Shown here in pieces: positions 24,373 through 31,944 of a stretch of DNA of 40,023 nucleotides. The first letter of the stretch is position 1, and every line of letters begins with the position of its first letter. The stretch comes from an uncultured Bacteroides sp. Its GTDB lineage: Bacteria; Bacteroidota; Bacteroidia; Bacteroidales; Bacteroidaceae. The translations under genes and the position numbers were made by a program. Below the pieces are notes generated by a model. The model was not told the origin of the DNA. It worked only from the letters and a program-made list of their open reading frames with translations, and made no database searches. The stretch covers positions 1 through 40,023 of the forward strand of contig NZ_CAUFUE010000037.1 in NCBI RefSeq assembly GCF_959029255.1. Reading direction: 5' to 3'.

Positions 24373-24408
24373 GAAAGAATGGAAACGAACAATTAAAGCG
24401 ATTAGATT

Positions 24409-24930
24409 ATGGCAACATTAGCTACTTACTACGCCAAACTTCTGGATATGCCGGACAGTGAATATAAGGTGGAAATTCTGGAAGACGGACCGGTCAAGAA
24501 GATTGCGGTCAATGGCAAAATATACGAGGTGGATTATAACATGGGAGGTGACTCCATCCATTCCATTATTATCGATCATCACTCTCACGGGGTGCAGATT
24601 TCAGCTTCTTCCAATAATTCATATACCATTATGAATAAGGGTGAGCTCTATCAGATAGAGTTGAAGGGGGAAATGGAAAAGATACATAATGCCCATTCCG
24701 GCGCTGATGTCGTGGGACGTCAGGTGGTACAAGCTCCAATGCCGGGAGTCATCTTGAAGATTTACGTCAAGAAAGGGGAGAACGTCAAGAAGGGAGACCC
24801 GCTTTGCGTTCTTGTGGCTATGAAGATGGAAAATGAAATCCGCTCGATAGCAGACGGAGTAGTCAAAGAAGTCTTTGTGGAAGATAATATGAAGGTCGGG
24901 CTGAACGACCGTATTATGGTTATCGAATAA
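24409..24930 (+). CDS. Biotin carboxyl carrier protein
   Basis: 173 aa. The C-terminal biotinyl domain (about 100-173) contains the biotinylation site Lys139 in CVLVAMKMENEI, with the matching MPGVILKIYVKKGENVKKGD half before it. The N-terminal part (about 15-90) resembles the linker/BT domain of biotin-dependent carboxylases, which docks to the catalytic subunits. It shuttles carboxybiotin between the biotin carboxylase and PccB encoded upstream. It is the last gene of this operon, 36 nt after accC, and is followed by an unusual palindromic repeat. Confidence 0.92.
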   Translation: MATLATYYAKLLDMPDSEYKVEILEDGPVKKIAVNGKIYEVDYNMGGDSIHSIIIDHHSHGVQISASSNNSYTIMNKGELYQIELKGEMEKIHNAHSGADVVGRQVVQAPMPGVILKIYVKKGENVKKGDPLCVLVAMKMENEIRSIADGVVKEVFVEDNMKVGLNDRIMVIE

Positions 24931-25199
24931 AATCTTTGGTAAATACGTTATTTTTTCTCTGAAAGGATTAGTCCCTTTTTTGCCTAACATTAAATCGTTC
25001 CTCCATGGGGTACTTTTCGTTCCACCATGGAGGAACGAAACTTTCTCCATGGTGGAATAAAACTTTCCCCATGGTGGAACGATTTAATATTAGGCATCTT
25101 TTCCCTTAGCCATCGGCGGACGGAATGCTGAAAACAGCGATGGCGGATTGAGTATCATAAAAATATCTATCCAAAAATCTCTTTTCTCTAACTTTTTTG
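24931..25199. other. Gene-free spacer between carboxylase operon and ileS
   Basis: No gene. It holds the 22-nt-period palindromic element (24981-25096). The rest is A/T-rich without an obvious T-tailed hairpin. The candidate ileS promoter begins at its right edge. Confidence 0.75.
24981..25096. repeat. Palindrome with four CCATGG sites at exact 22-nt spacing
   Basis: The outer arms 24981-25010 and 25067-25096 are 30-nt inverted repeats with two mismatches. CCATGG occurs at 25003, 25025, 25047 and 25069, each step exactly 22 nt. The unit is roughly CCATGGWGGAAYRAAACTTTCY. The element is both a tandem repeat and a palindrome, and codes for nothing obvious. Confidence 0.93.
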
Positions 25200-25268
25200 T
25201 AAATTTGCACCCTTAAAATAAGAAGGATAGCCTTTTATGTGTTGAAAAGCAACATAAGGACTATCTTC
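25200..25268 (+). promoter_or_regulatory. ileS -7 box and leader hairpin
   Basis: TAAATTTG at 25200-25207 fits TAnnTTTG; transcription would start near 25213. The leader then opens with an imperfect hairpin: 25222-25244 pairs with 25250-25268 through GAAG/CTTC, ATAG/CTAT, CCTT/AAGG and GTTG/CAAC blocks. It is not a recognisable T-box. Confidence 0.5.
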
Positions 25269-25299
25269 AATCGTAAATAGTTAAATCGTAAATAAAAAG

Positions 25300-28200
25300 A
25301 TGGGTAAGAAGTTTGCCGAATATTCAAAGCTTGACCTTTCGGAAGTAAATAAGGAAGTGTTGAAGAAATGGGACGAAAACCAGGTTTTCGCCAAGAGTAT
25401 GACAGAACGTGAAGGTTGTCCTTCTTTCGTGTTTTTCGAAGGACCTCCCTCGGCTAATGGTATGCCGGGCATTCACCACGTAATGGCTCGTTCCATTAAA
25501 GACATTTTTTGCCGTTATAAAACCATGAAAGGCTTTCTGGTGAAACGCAAAGCTGGATGGGATACGCACGGACTTCCTGTGGAACTGGGTGTGGAAAAGG
25601 CACTGGGTATCACGAAAGAAGATATCGGTAAGACAATTTCTGTTGCCGAATATAACGCCGCCTGCCGCAAGGATGTCATGAAGTTTACCAAGGAATGGGA
25701 AGACTTGACGCACAAGATGGGCTACTGGGTGGATATGAAGAACCCGTACATCACTTACGATAACCGCTACATTGAAACATTGTGGTGGCTGTTGAAGCAG
25801 CTCCATAAGAAAGGACTTCTTTACAAAGGATATACCATACAGCCGTATTCTCCGGCGGCTGGTACGGGTCTTAGTTCGCACGAATTGAACCAGCCGGGAT
25901 GCTATCGTGACGTAAAAGATACCACCGTGGTGGGGCAGTTCAAGATGAAGAACCCGAAGCCCGAAATGGCAGAGTGGGGAACTCCTTACTTCCTGGCATG
26001 GACTACTACTCCGTGGACTTTGCCTTCAAACACGGCACTCTGCGTGGGGCCGAAAATTGACTATGTAGCTGTGCAGACTTACAACGGTTACACAGGAGAG
26101 AAAATGACCGTAGTATTGGCAAAAGCATTGCTATATACACACTTCAATAAAAAGGCGGAAGATATTGCATTAGAGGATTATAAGCCGGGAGATAAACTCA
26201 TACCTTTCAAGATTGTGGGCGAATACAAAGGCCCCGATTTGGTAGGTATGGAGTATGAGCAACTCATCCCGTGGGTGAAACCGGTGGACGTTGATAATGA
26301 AGGCAACTGGAGCGTCAGCACGAAAGGTTTCCGAGTTATTCTGGGTGATTATGTTACGACTGAAGACGGTACGGGTATCGTGCACATTGCTCCTACATTT
26401 GGCGCGGACGACGCTTTTGTGGCTCGTGCCGCCGGCATTCCTTCTTTGTTTATGATTAACAAGAAAGGTGAAACCCGTCCGATGGTGGACCTTACCGGTA
26501 AATTCTACTTGTTGGATGAGTTGGATGAGAGATTTGTAAAGGAGTGTGTGGATGTAGATACCTATAAAGAGTATCAGGGACGTTGGGTGAAGAATGCGTA
26601 TGATCCGCAATTTACCGTTGACGGCAAATTTGATGAAAAAGCTGCCGCAGCCGCTGAAACGCTCGATATTTACATCTGTATGATGATGAAGGCGGCCAAT
26701 CAAGCATTCAAGATAGAGAAGCATGTGCACAACTATCCGCACTGCTGGCGTACGGACAAACCGGTATTGTACTATCCGCTGGATAGTTGGTTTATCCGCA
26801 GTACGGCTTGCAAGGAACGAATGATGGAACTGAACAAGACCATTAACTGGAAACCGGAAAGTACCGGTACGGGACGTTTCGGCAAGTGGCTTGAAAATCT
26901 GAATGACTGGAATCTAAGCCGTTCCCGCTATTGGGGTACTCCATTGCCTATCTGGCGTACGGAGGACAACAGCGAGGAGAAGTGTATTGAGTCTGTAGAA
27001 GAACTTTACAATGAAGTTGAAAAATCGGTAGCTGCCGGATTGATGCAATCCAATCCTTACAAAGAAAGAGGTTTCCAACCGGGCGTTTATACGCAGGAAA
27101 ACTACGATAAGATAGACTTGCACCGTCCCTATGTGGATGACATCGTCCTTGTATCCAAAGACGGTAAGCCGATGAAACGCGAAACGGACTTGATTGATGT
27201 ATGGTTTGACTCCGGTTCCATGCCGTACGCACAAATCCATTATCCGTTTGAGAACAAGGAATTGCTGGATAGCCATCAGGTATATCCTGCCGATTTCATT
27301 GCGGAAGGGGTAGACCAGACACGTGGTTGGTTCTTTACGTTGCATGCTATCGCTACGATGGTGTTCGACAGTGTATCTTACAAGGCTGTAATCTCCAACG
27401 GGCTGGTACTGGACAAGAATGGAAACAAGATGTCCAAGCGCCTTGGCAATGCGGTAGACCCATTCTCAACGATTGAGAAATACGGTTCCGACCCATTGCG
27501 CTGGTATATGATAACCAATTCTTCTCCATGGGATAACCTGAAATTCGACGTGGACGGCGTGGAAGAAGTACGTCGCAAATTCTTTGGCACTTTATATAAT
27601 ACGTACTCATTCTTCGCTTTGTATGCTAATGTGGACGGATTTGAGTATAAGGAAGCCGATGTGCCGATGGCGGAACGTCCGGAAATAGACCGCTGGATAT
27701 TATCTGTACTGAATACGTTGGTGAAGGAAGTAGATAATTGTTACAATGAATACGAACCGACGAAAGCCGGACGTTTGATTTCGGATTTTGTGAACGACAA
27801 CCTGTCCAACTGGTACGTTCGCCTGAACCGTAAACGTTTCTGGGGCGGTGAATTTACTCAAGACAAGTTGTCTGCTTACCAGACACTTTATACCTGCCTT
27901 GAGACAGTTGCCAAACTGATGGCGCCTATCGCTCCGTTCTATGCAGATATGCTGTATACGGATTTGATAAAGGTGACCGGACGCGACAGCGTTGTTTCAA
28001 TCCATTTGGCCAAATTCCCCGAATGCAAGGAGGAAATGATAGACAAGGAGCTGGAAGCCCGCATGCAGATGGCACAGGATGTTACGTCTATGGTATTGGC
28101 ATTGCGTCGCAAAGTAAATATCAAAGTACGCCAACCGCTGCAATGTATCATGATTCCGGTGGTGGATGAAGAGCAACGTGCTCACATCGAGGCTGTGAAA

Positions 28201-28788
28201 GCGCTTATCATGAATGAGGTGAACGTAAAGGACATTAATTTTGTGGACGGTGCCGCAGGTGTATTGGTGAAGAAAGTGAAATGTGACTTCAAGAAACTTG
28301 GCCCGAAATTCGGAAAACAGATGAAAGCTGTGGCGGCTGCCGTTGCGGAAATGTCGCAGGAAGCCATCGCCGAACTGGAAAAGAATGGTTCTTATACATT
28401 GAATCTTGACGGCGTGGAAGCTATTATAGAAACTTCGGATGTGGAAATCTTCAGCGAGGATATCCCGGGATGGTTGGTTGCCAATGAAGGTAAACTGACT
28501 GTTGCCTTGGAAGTTACCGTGACCGAAGAACTCCGTCGTGAGGGTATCGCACGCGAATTGGTAAACCGTATTCAGAATATTCGCAAGTCAAGCGGTTTCG
28601 AGATTACGGACAAAATAAAGATTACTTTATCGAAAAATCCGCAAACAGATGATGCGGTAAACGAATATAAAGACTATATTTGTAACCAAGTATTAGGAAC
28701 TTCATTGACACTGGCAGATGACGTGGAAAACGGTATGGAGCTGGAATTCGACGATTTCAAGTTATATGTGAGTGTTGTAAAAGAATGA
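25300..28788 (+). CDS. ileS: Isoleucyl-tRNA synthetase
   Basis: 1162 aa, class I synthetase that charges tRNA-Ile and edits valine. The HIGH-type motif is GIHH (57-60, after PPSANGMP) and the KMSKS loop is KMSKR (710-714). The editing domain includes TTTPWTLPSNTAL; GRFGKWLENLNDWNLSRSRYWGTPLPIW is present near 526 in pieces (WLENLNDWNLSRSRYWG). The protein is far longer than E. coli IleRS (938 aa) and I see no C-terminal zinc-finger cysteines, which resembles the eukaryote-like type 2 enzymes. It leads a cluster with dksA-like and lspA genes. Confidence 0.96.
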   Translation: MGKKFAEYSKLDLSEVNKEVLKKWDENQVFAKSMTEREGCPSFVFFEGPPSANGMPGIHHVMARSIKDIFCRYKTMKGFLVKRKAGWDTHGLPVELGVEKALGITKEDIGKTISVAEYNAACRKDVMKFTKEWEDLTHKMGYWVDMKNPYITYDNRYIETLWWLLKQLHKKGLLYKGYTIQPYSPAAGTGLSSHELNQPGCYRDVKDTTVVGQFKMKNPKPEMAEWGTPYFLAWTTTPWTLPSNTALCVGPKIDYVAVQTYNGYTGEKMTVVLAKALLYTHFNKKAEDIALEDYKPGDKLIPFKIVGEYKGPDLVGMEYEQLIPWVKPVDVDNEGNWSVSTKGFRVILGDYVTTEDGTGIVHIAPTFGADDAFVARAAGIPSLFMINKKGETRPMVDLTGKFYLLDELDERFVKECVDVDTYKEYQGRWVKNAYDPQFTVDGKFDEKAAAAAETLDIYICMMMKAANQAFKIEKHVHNYPHCWRTDKPVLYYPLDSWFIRSTACKERMMELNKTINWKPESTGTGRFGKWLENLNDWNLSRSRYWGTPLPIWRTEDNSEEKCIESVEELYNEVEKSVAAGLMQSNPYKERGFQPGVYTQENYDKIDLHRPYVDDIVLVSKDGKPMKRETDLIDVWFDSGSMPYAQIHYPFENKELLDSHQVYPADFIAEGVDQTRGWFFTLHAIATMVFDSVSYKAVISNGLVLDKNGNKMSKRLGNAVDPFSTIEKYGSDPLRWYMITNSSPWDNLKFDVDGVEEVRRKFFGTLYNTYSFFALYANVDGFEYKEADVPMAERPEIDRWILSVLNTLVKEVDNCYNEYEPTKAGRLISDFVNDNLSNWYVRLNRKRFWGGEFTQDKLSAYQTLYTCLETVAKLMAPIAPFYADMLYTDLIKVTGRDSVVSIHLAKFPECKEEMIDKELEARMQMAQDVTSMVLALRRKVNIKVRQPLQCIMIPVVDEEQRAHIEAVKALIMNEVNVKDINFVDGAAGVLVKKVKCDFKKLGPKFGKQMKAVAAAVAEMSQEAIAELEKNGSYTLNLDGVEAIIETSDVEIFSEDIPGWLVANEGKLTVALEVTVTEELRREGIARELVNRIQNIRKSSGFEITDKIKITLSKNPQTDDAVNEYKDYICNQVLGTSLTLADDVENGMELEFDDFKLYVSVVKE

Positions 28789-28810
28789 CAACATTAAAAT
28801 ACCTGAAGAA

Positions 28811-28840
28811 ACATAAATCATAAATCTAAAATCATAAATC
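28811..28840. repeat. ATCATAAATC tract before the dksA-like gene
   Basis: The ileS-dksA spacer has the same CATAAATC/ATCATAAATC units found before xylB (10365-10403). A-rich, no Shine-Dalgarno. Likely a sequence type common in this genome's intergenic regions. Confidence 0.6.
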
Positions 28841-28848
28841 AAAAAGTT

Positions 28849-29229
28849 ATGGCAGAAAAAACAAGATATTCGGATGCTGAATTAGAAGAATTCCGCGCCA
28901 TTATAAATGAAAAGTTAGAGTTGGCCCAACGTGATTACGAATTGCTGAAAGCCAGCCTGACAGGTGCAGACGGTAATGATACCGATGATACATCACCAAC
29001 GTATAAAGTTTTGGAAGAAGGTGCCAATACCTTGTCCAAGGAAGAAACTACACGTCTGGCGCAACGTCAGCTCAAGTTTATCCAAGGACTTCAGGCTGCA
29101 TTGGTACGTATTGAGAATAAGACGTACGGTATTTGCCGTGAAACCGGTAAGCTGATTCCTGCCGAACGTTTGCGTGCGGTGCCTCATGCTACCTTGAGCA
29201 TAGAAGCTAAAAACAACGGCAAGAAATAA
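28849..29229 (+). CDS. DksA/TraR-family protein lacking zinc ligands
   Basis: 126 aa. DksA-type proteins enter the secondary channel of RNA polymerase and change promoter responses, often with ppGpp. The N-terminal coiled coil (about 8-85) has an acidic tip around ADGNDTDDTSPT (40-51). The C-terminal finger keeps the fold's sequence (KTYGICRETGKLIPAERLRA) but of the four zinc cysteines only Cys96 remains; the others are Thr99, Ser117 and Ala120 at exactly the DksA spacing. This resembles the zinc-independent DksA2 of Pseudomonas aeruginosa. It lies between ileS and lspA, 2 nt before lspA. Confidence 0.9.
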   Translation: MAEKTRYSDAELEEFRAIINEKLELAQRDYELLKASLTGADGNDTDDTSPTYKVLEEGANTLSKEETTRLAQRQLKFIQGLQAALVRIENKTYGICRETGKLIPAERLRAVPHATLSIEAKNNGKK

Positions 29230-29231
29230 GG

Positions 29232-29906
29232 ATGGAGAAATTTTTCACGAAAGGGCGGATAGCTTTACTCGTTATATTTTCGGTACTGATTATCGACCAG
29301 GTAATCAAGGTGGTTGTCAAGACACAGATGTATTGGCATCAGAGTGAAAATGTTATCAAGTGGATTTATGGGAAACTTGGTATTGTTGATGCAGAACCTC
29401 CTACTTGGTTTTATATTTACTTTACTGAAAATAACGGTATGGCTTTCGGCATGGAGATATTCGGAAAATTATTCCTGACCTTATTCCGTATCGTTGCGGT
29501 GGCAATAATCGGCTGGTTTCTATATAAGTTTGTAAAGAAAGGCATGAAAACGGGATTTATTGTCTGTATAGCCCTCATCCTGACGGGTGCATTGGGTAAT
29601 ATTATCGACAGTGTATTCTATGGCGTATTGTTCAATGAGAGCACTTACTCACAGTTGGCTACATTTATGCCCGAAGGTGGTGGATATGCCCCGTTGTTTT
29701 ACGGAAAAGTGGTGGATATGTTCTATTTTCCCATCATTGATACGACATGGCCCCAATGGATGCCGTTTGTAGGTGGAAATCATTTCATCTTCTTCAGCCC
29801 GATTTTCAACTTTGCCGATGCAGCCATAAGTTGTGGCATCATAGCTTTGCTGCTGTTCTACAGTAAATATTTAAATGAAGCCTATCATGCTGTAAGAAAA
29901 TCATGA
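29232..29906 (+). CDS. lspA: Lipoprotein signal peptidase (signal peptidase II)
   Basis: 224 aa, longer than the usual 160-170. It cuts signal peptides of lipoproteins at the lipobox cysteine, inside the inner membrane. Four TM segments are visible. Conserved residues include Asp22, Asn67-Asn68 (ENNGMAFG), GNIID (122-126), and the catalytic pair Asp162 (GKVVDMFYFP) and Asp196 (FNFADAAIS). The additional length lies in periplasmic loops after GNIID and between the two aspartates. Its stop overlaps the start of the next gene, itself a lipoprotein. Confidence 0.94.
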   Translation: MEKFFTKGRIALLVIFSVLIIDQVIKVVVKTQMYWHQSENVIKWIYGKLGIVDAEPPTWFYIYFTENNGMAFGMEIFGKLFLTLFRIVAVAIIGWFLYKFVKKGMKTGFIVCIALILTGALGNIIDSVFYGVLFNESTYSQLATFMPEGGGYAPLFYGKVVDMFYFPIIDTTWPQWMPFVGGNHFIFFSPIFNFADAAISCGIIALLLFYSKYLNEAYHAVRKS

Positions 29907-30835
29907 AAGGAAAAAAACGATTTCAATGGTATAGCGTAATCCTTTTGGCGTTCTGTTTGACGGCTTGTCAGGTGAAAAGGCCTAAGACCGTTTTGTCGGA
30001 CGCCAAGATGGAAAACGTGCTTTATGACTTCCACATAGCCAAGGCATTGGGGGAGGATATTCCTTATAATGAAAGTTATAAGCGGGTGTTGTACATTGAG
30101 TCGGTTTATAAAAAACATGGTATTACTCAGGCTGATTTTGACACATCAATGGTTTGGTATGCCCGTCATCCGGAGATGCTTACCAAGGTTTATGAAAAGG
30201 TGAACCAGCGTTTGAAAAGCCAGAGGGACGGTATCAATCATCTAATCGCTTTGCGTGATAATAAACCCAAAGAATCACTTCCCGGTGATAGTATAGACGT
30301 ATGGATATGGCAGCATATCTATGAGTTGACAGGAATGCCTTTGGATAATAAAATAGCTTTTACCCTTCCTGCCGATACGAATTTTAAGGATAGAGATACT
30401 TTGAAGTGGACGGTTCGTTTCCATTTTAATAACGGCAAGCCTGACAGTGTGCTTACTCCATTGATGGCGATGCAAATTTTCTATGAAAAAGATACTGTCA
30501 ACGGTTTACTGAAAATAAAAGAAGCGGGCACGGAAACTCTTACCCTTTCCGCTGATACACTCGGGAAGATAAAAGAGGTACGGGGTTTTATTTACTATCC
30601 CATGCAGAAAACGGCTCAATCTTTATTGGCAGACCAAATCTCGCTGATGCGTTATCATGCGACAGATACATTGTTCAATGCTCAAAAGGACAGTATAGCG
30701 GCAGAGAGCGCCAAGAAAGATACGCTTGCTGAAAAGCCCGTGAAGCCGTTGGAAGTGAAGAAAGTGGAGGAAAAAAATACCCGCCGGAATGAAATGCGTC
30801 CGCGTCCGCAACTCCATAAAAATACGGGTAGGTAA
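29903..30835 (+). CDS. DUF4296 lipoprotein
   Basis: 310 aa. The N-terminus is a lipoprotein signal with lipobox LTAC (Cys22). The DUF4296 region follows (about 29-115): LSDAKMENVLYDFHIAKAL and a second helical half with YARHPEMLTKVYEKV. The C-terminal 45 residues are rich in Lys, Glu and Arg and probably disordered. Function unknown. Its ATG overlaps the lspA stop (ATGA), and LspA would process it. This lspA-DUF4296 pairing is familiar from Bacteroides genomes, to my knowledge. Confidence 0.87.
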   Translation: MKGKKRFQWYSVILLAFCLTACQVKRPKTVLSDAKMENVLYDFHIAKALGEDIPYNESYKRVLYIESVYKKHGITQADFDTSMVWYARHPEMLTKVYEKVNQRLKSQRDGINHLIALRDNKPKESLPGDSIDVWIWQHIYELTGMPLDNKIAFTLPADTNFKDRDTLKWTVRFHFNNGKPDSVLTPLMAMQIFYEKDTVNGLLKIKEAGTETLTLSADTLGKIKEVRGFIYYPMQKTAQSLLADQISLMRYHATDTLFNAQKDSIAAESAKKDTLAEKPVKPLEVKKVEEKNTRRNEMRPRPQLHKNTGR

Positions 30836-31086
30836 TGAAAAGATATGCTTCTCATTTTGTGATTCTCTCCGGACAAGATTATCTAAAACAACATGTGGTG
30901 GAATTGGAAAACGGGTATGTAGTAAATGTCTTTCCGCTGACAGAAGAATTAGAAGATATAGAGTGGTTGCCCGGCGCTATTTACCTTACAAAAGCAGAGG
31001 GCGGACTAACTGCCACCTATGTCCCCGATTTTGATATTACAACGATGCAGCCTGTCGCCGGAACTCGGCGCAAACAATTGCTGTAG
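30835..31086 (+). CDS. Small hypothetical protein
   Basis: 83 aa, no family I recognise. The sequence looks like a folded beta-rich cytoplasmic protein (HFVILSGQDYLKQHVVELEN, then VVNVFPLTEELEDIEW). No signal peptide or membrane segment. The start overlaps the DUF4296 stop by one base (TAATG), which supports translation coupling. Its last 50 bp overlap the end of the converging RNA methyltransferase gene. Confidence 0.7.
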   Translation: MKRYASHFVILSGQDYLKQHVVELENGYVVNVFPLTEELEDIEWLPGAIYLTKAEGGLTATYVPDFDITTMQPVAGTRRKQLL

Positions 31087-31798
31087 CAATCGCCACATTT
31101 AATGATTCGGAAGTTTCCCGGTCTGAGGGGTAGTTGGGGATATACAATTTCCGGTTAATGAGTCGTTTTACTTCTTCGCCAATACCGTTTCCTTCATTCC
31201 CCATAACAATCAATCCGTATGCGGAGAGGGGTTGGGAGTACATGTTTTCTCCATCCAGAAATGTGCCATATACAGGAATATCTTTCAATGAGCCAATCAG
31301 TTCCGGCAGGGGAGTATAATGCAGTTTCACTCGTGCAATGCCGCCCATTGTGGCCTGAATAGCCTTGGGATTGTAAACATCTACCGTATTGGGTGAACAG
31401 AAGATGTGTTCGATGCCGAACCAATCTGCTAGACGGATAATCGTTCCTAGATTTCCGGGATCTTGCACATCGTCAAGCGCCAGGCAGAGAGAACGATTGA
31501 TAACCGATACATCAAGTACTTCGTCCGGTTGCCGGAACACGGCCAATACCTGTTGGGGAGTTTTTAAAAGGCTGGCACGGGAAAGCTCTTCCTCCGAAAC
31601 TTCATTCACGTCTTCTACCGGCAACTGTCTGTGGGCTGAGAGCCATTCGGCTGTGGCTATCAGAAAACAGCAATCGAAATGTCCCAGTAAATCACCTACT
31701 AATTTAGGACCTTCTGCCAGAAAAACTTTTTCTGCTTTGCGATTTTTCTTCAACTCCAGCGAACGGATATATTTGATGCGGTTCTTGCTTAGTGCCAT
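31037..31798 (-). CDS. SpoU/TrmH-family RNA 2-prime-O-methyltransferase
   Basis: 253 aa, SPOUT superfamily. An N-terminal substrate-binding domain (KNRIKYIRSLELKKNRKAEK...) precedes the trefoil-knot methyltransferase with its three motifs: motif 1 DVQDPGNLGTIIRLADWFG, motif 2 IVMGNEGNGIGEEV and motif 3 IPNYPSDRETSESLNVAIAT. It probably methylates a ribose in rRNA (RlmB-like) or tRNA using SAM; the position cannot be told. It has a good promoter of its own (31822-31853). Its 3-prime end overlaps the small gene on the plus strand by 50 bp. Confidence 0.92.
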   Translation of the reverse strand: MALSKNRIKYIRSLELKKNRKAEKVFLAEGPKLVGDLLGHFDCCFLIATAEWLSAHRQLPVEDVNEVSEEELSRASLLKTPQQVLAVFRQPDEVLDVSVINRSLCLALDDVQDPGNLGTIIRLADWFGIEHIFCSPNTVDVYNPKAIQATMGGIARVKLHYTPLPELIGSLKDIPVYGTFLDGENMYSQPLSAYGLIVMGNEGNGIGEEVKRLINRKLYIPNYPSDRETSESLNVAIATAIVCAEFRRQAASL

Positions 31799-31821
31799 AA
31801 AAGTAAAATGTTATAGTTTGA

Positions 31822-31853
31822 CAAAAGTACATGATTATTTCTATATAATCAAA
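31822..31853 (-). promoter_or_regulatory. Promoter of the RNA methyltransferase gene
   Basis: On the minus strand TTTG at 31853-31850 and TACTTTTG at 31829-31822 are spaced 20 nt, a clear Bacteroides -33/-7 promoter about 24 nt before the ATG. Confidence 0.8.
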
Positions 31854-31903
31854 AACTCTGCACTCTTCCGGCGTTTTTATTTCGGGAACAGAAAAAATAG
31901 GAC

Positions 31904-31911
31904 TATATTTG
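31904..31911 (+). promoter_or_regulatory. -7 box for the TamL-like gene
   Basis: TATATTTG matches TAnnTTTG. A start about 31918 leaves almost no leader for the ATG at 31921 but a normal one for the ATG at 31945, which supports the latter as the real start. Confidence 0.65.
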
Positions 31912-31944
31912 TAGCAGTTTATGCGCAATCAATCACAGAGTATG

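Noticed and set aside
21297..24930. Sodium-pumping methylmalonyl-CoA decarboxylase operon
   Set aside because: The membrane decarboxylase and gamma subunits are missing, and a biotin carboxylase is present, so a carboxylase fits better.
24981..25096. CRISPR array, because of regularly spaced repeats
   Set aside because: Units are contiguous 22-mers without unique spacers and the whole is palindromic; no cas genes are nearby.
25200..25299. T-box riboswitch upstream of ileS
   Set aside because: No T-box consensus and no terminator/antiterminator pair; T-boxes are a Gram-positive feature.
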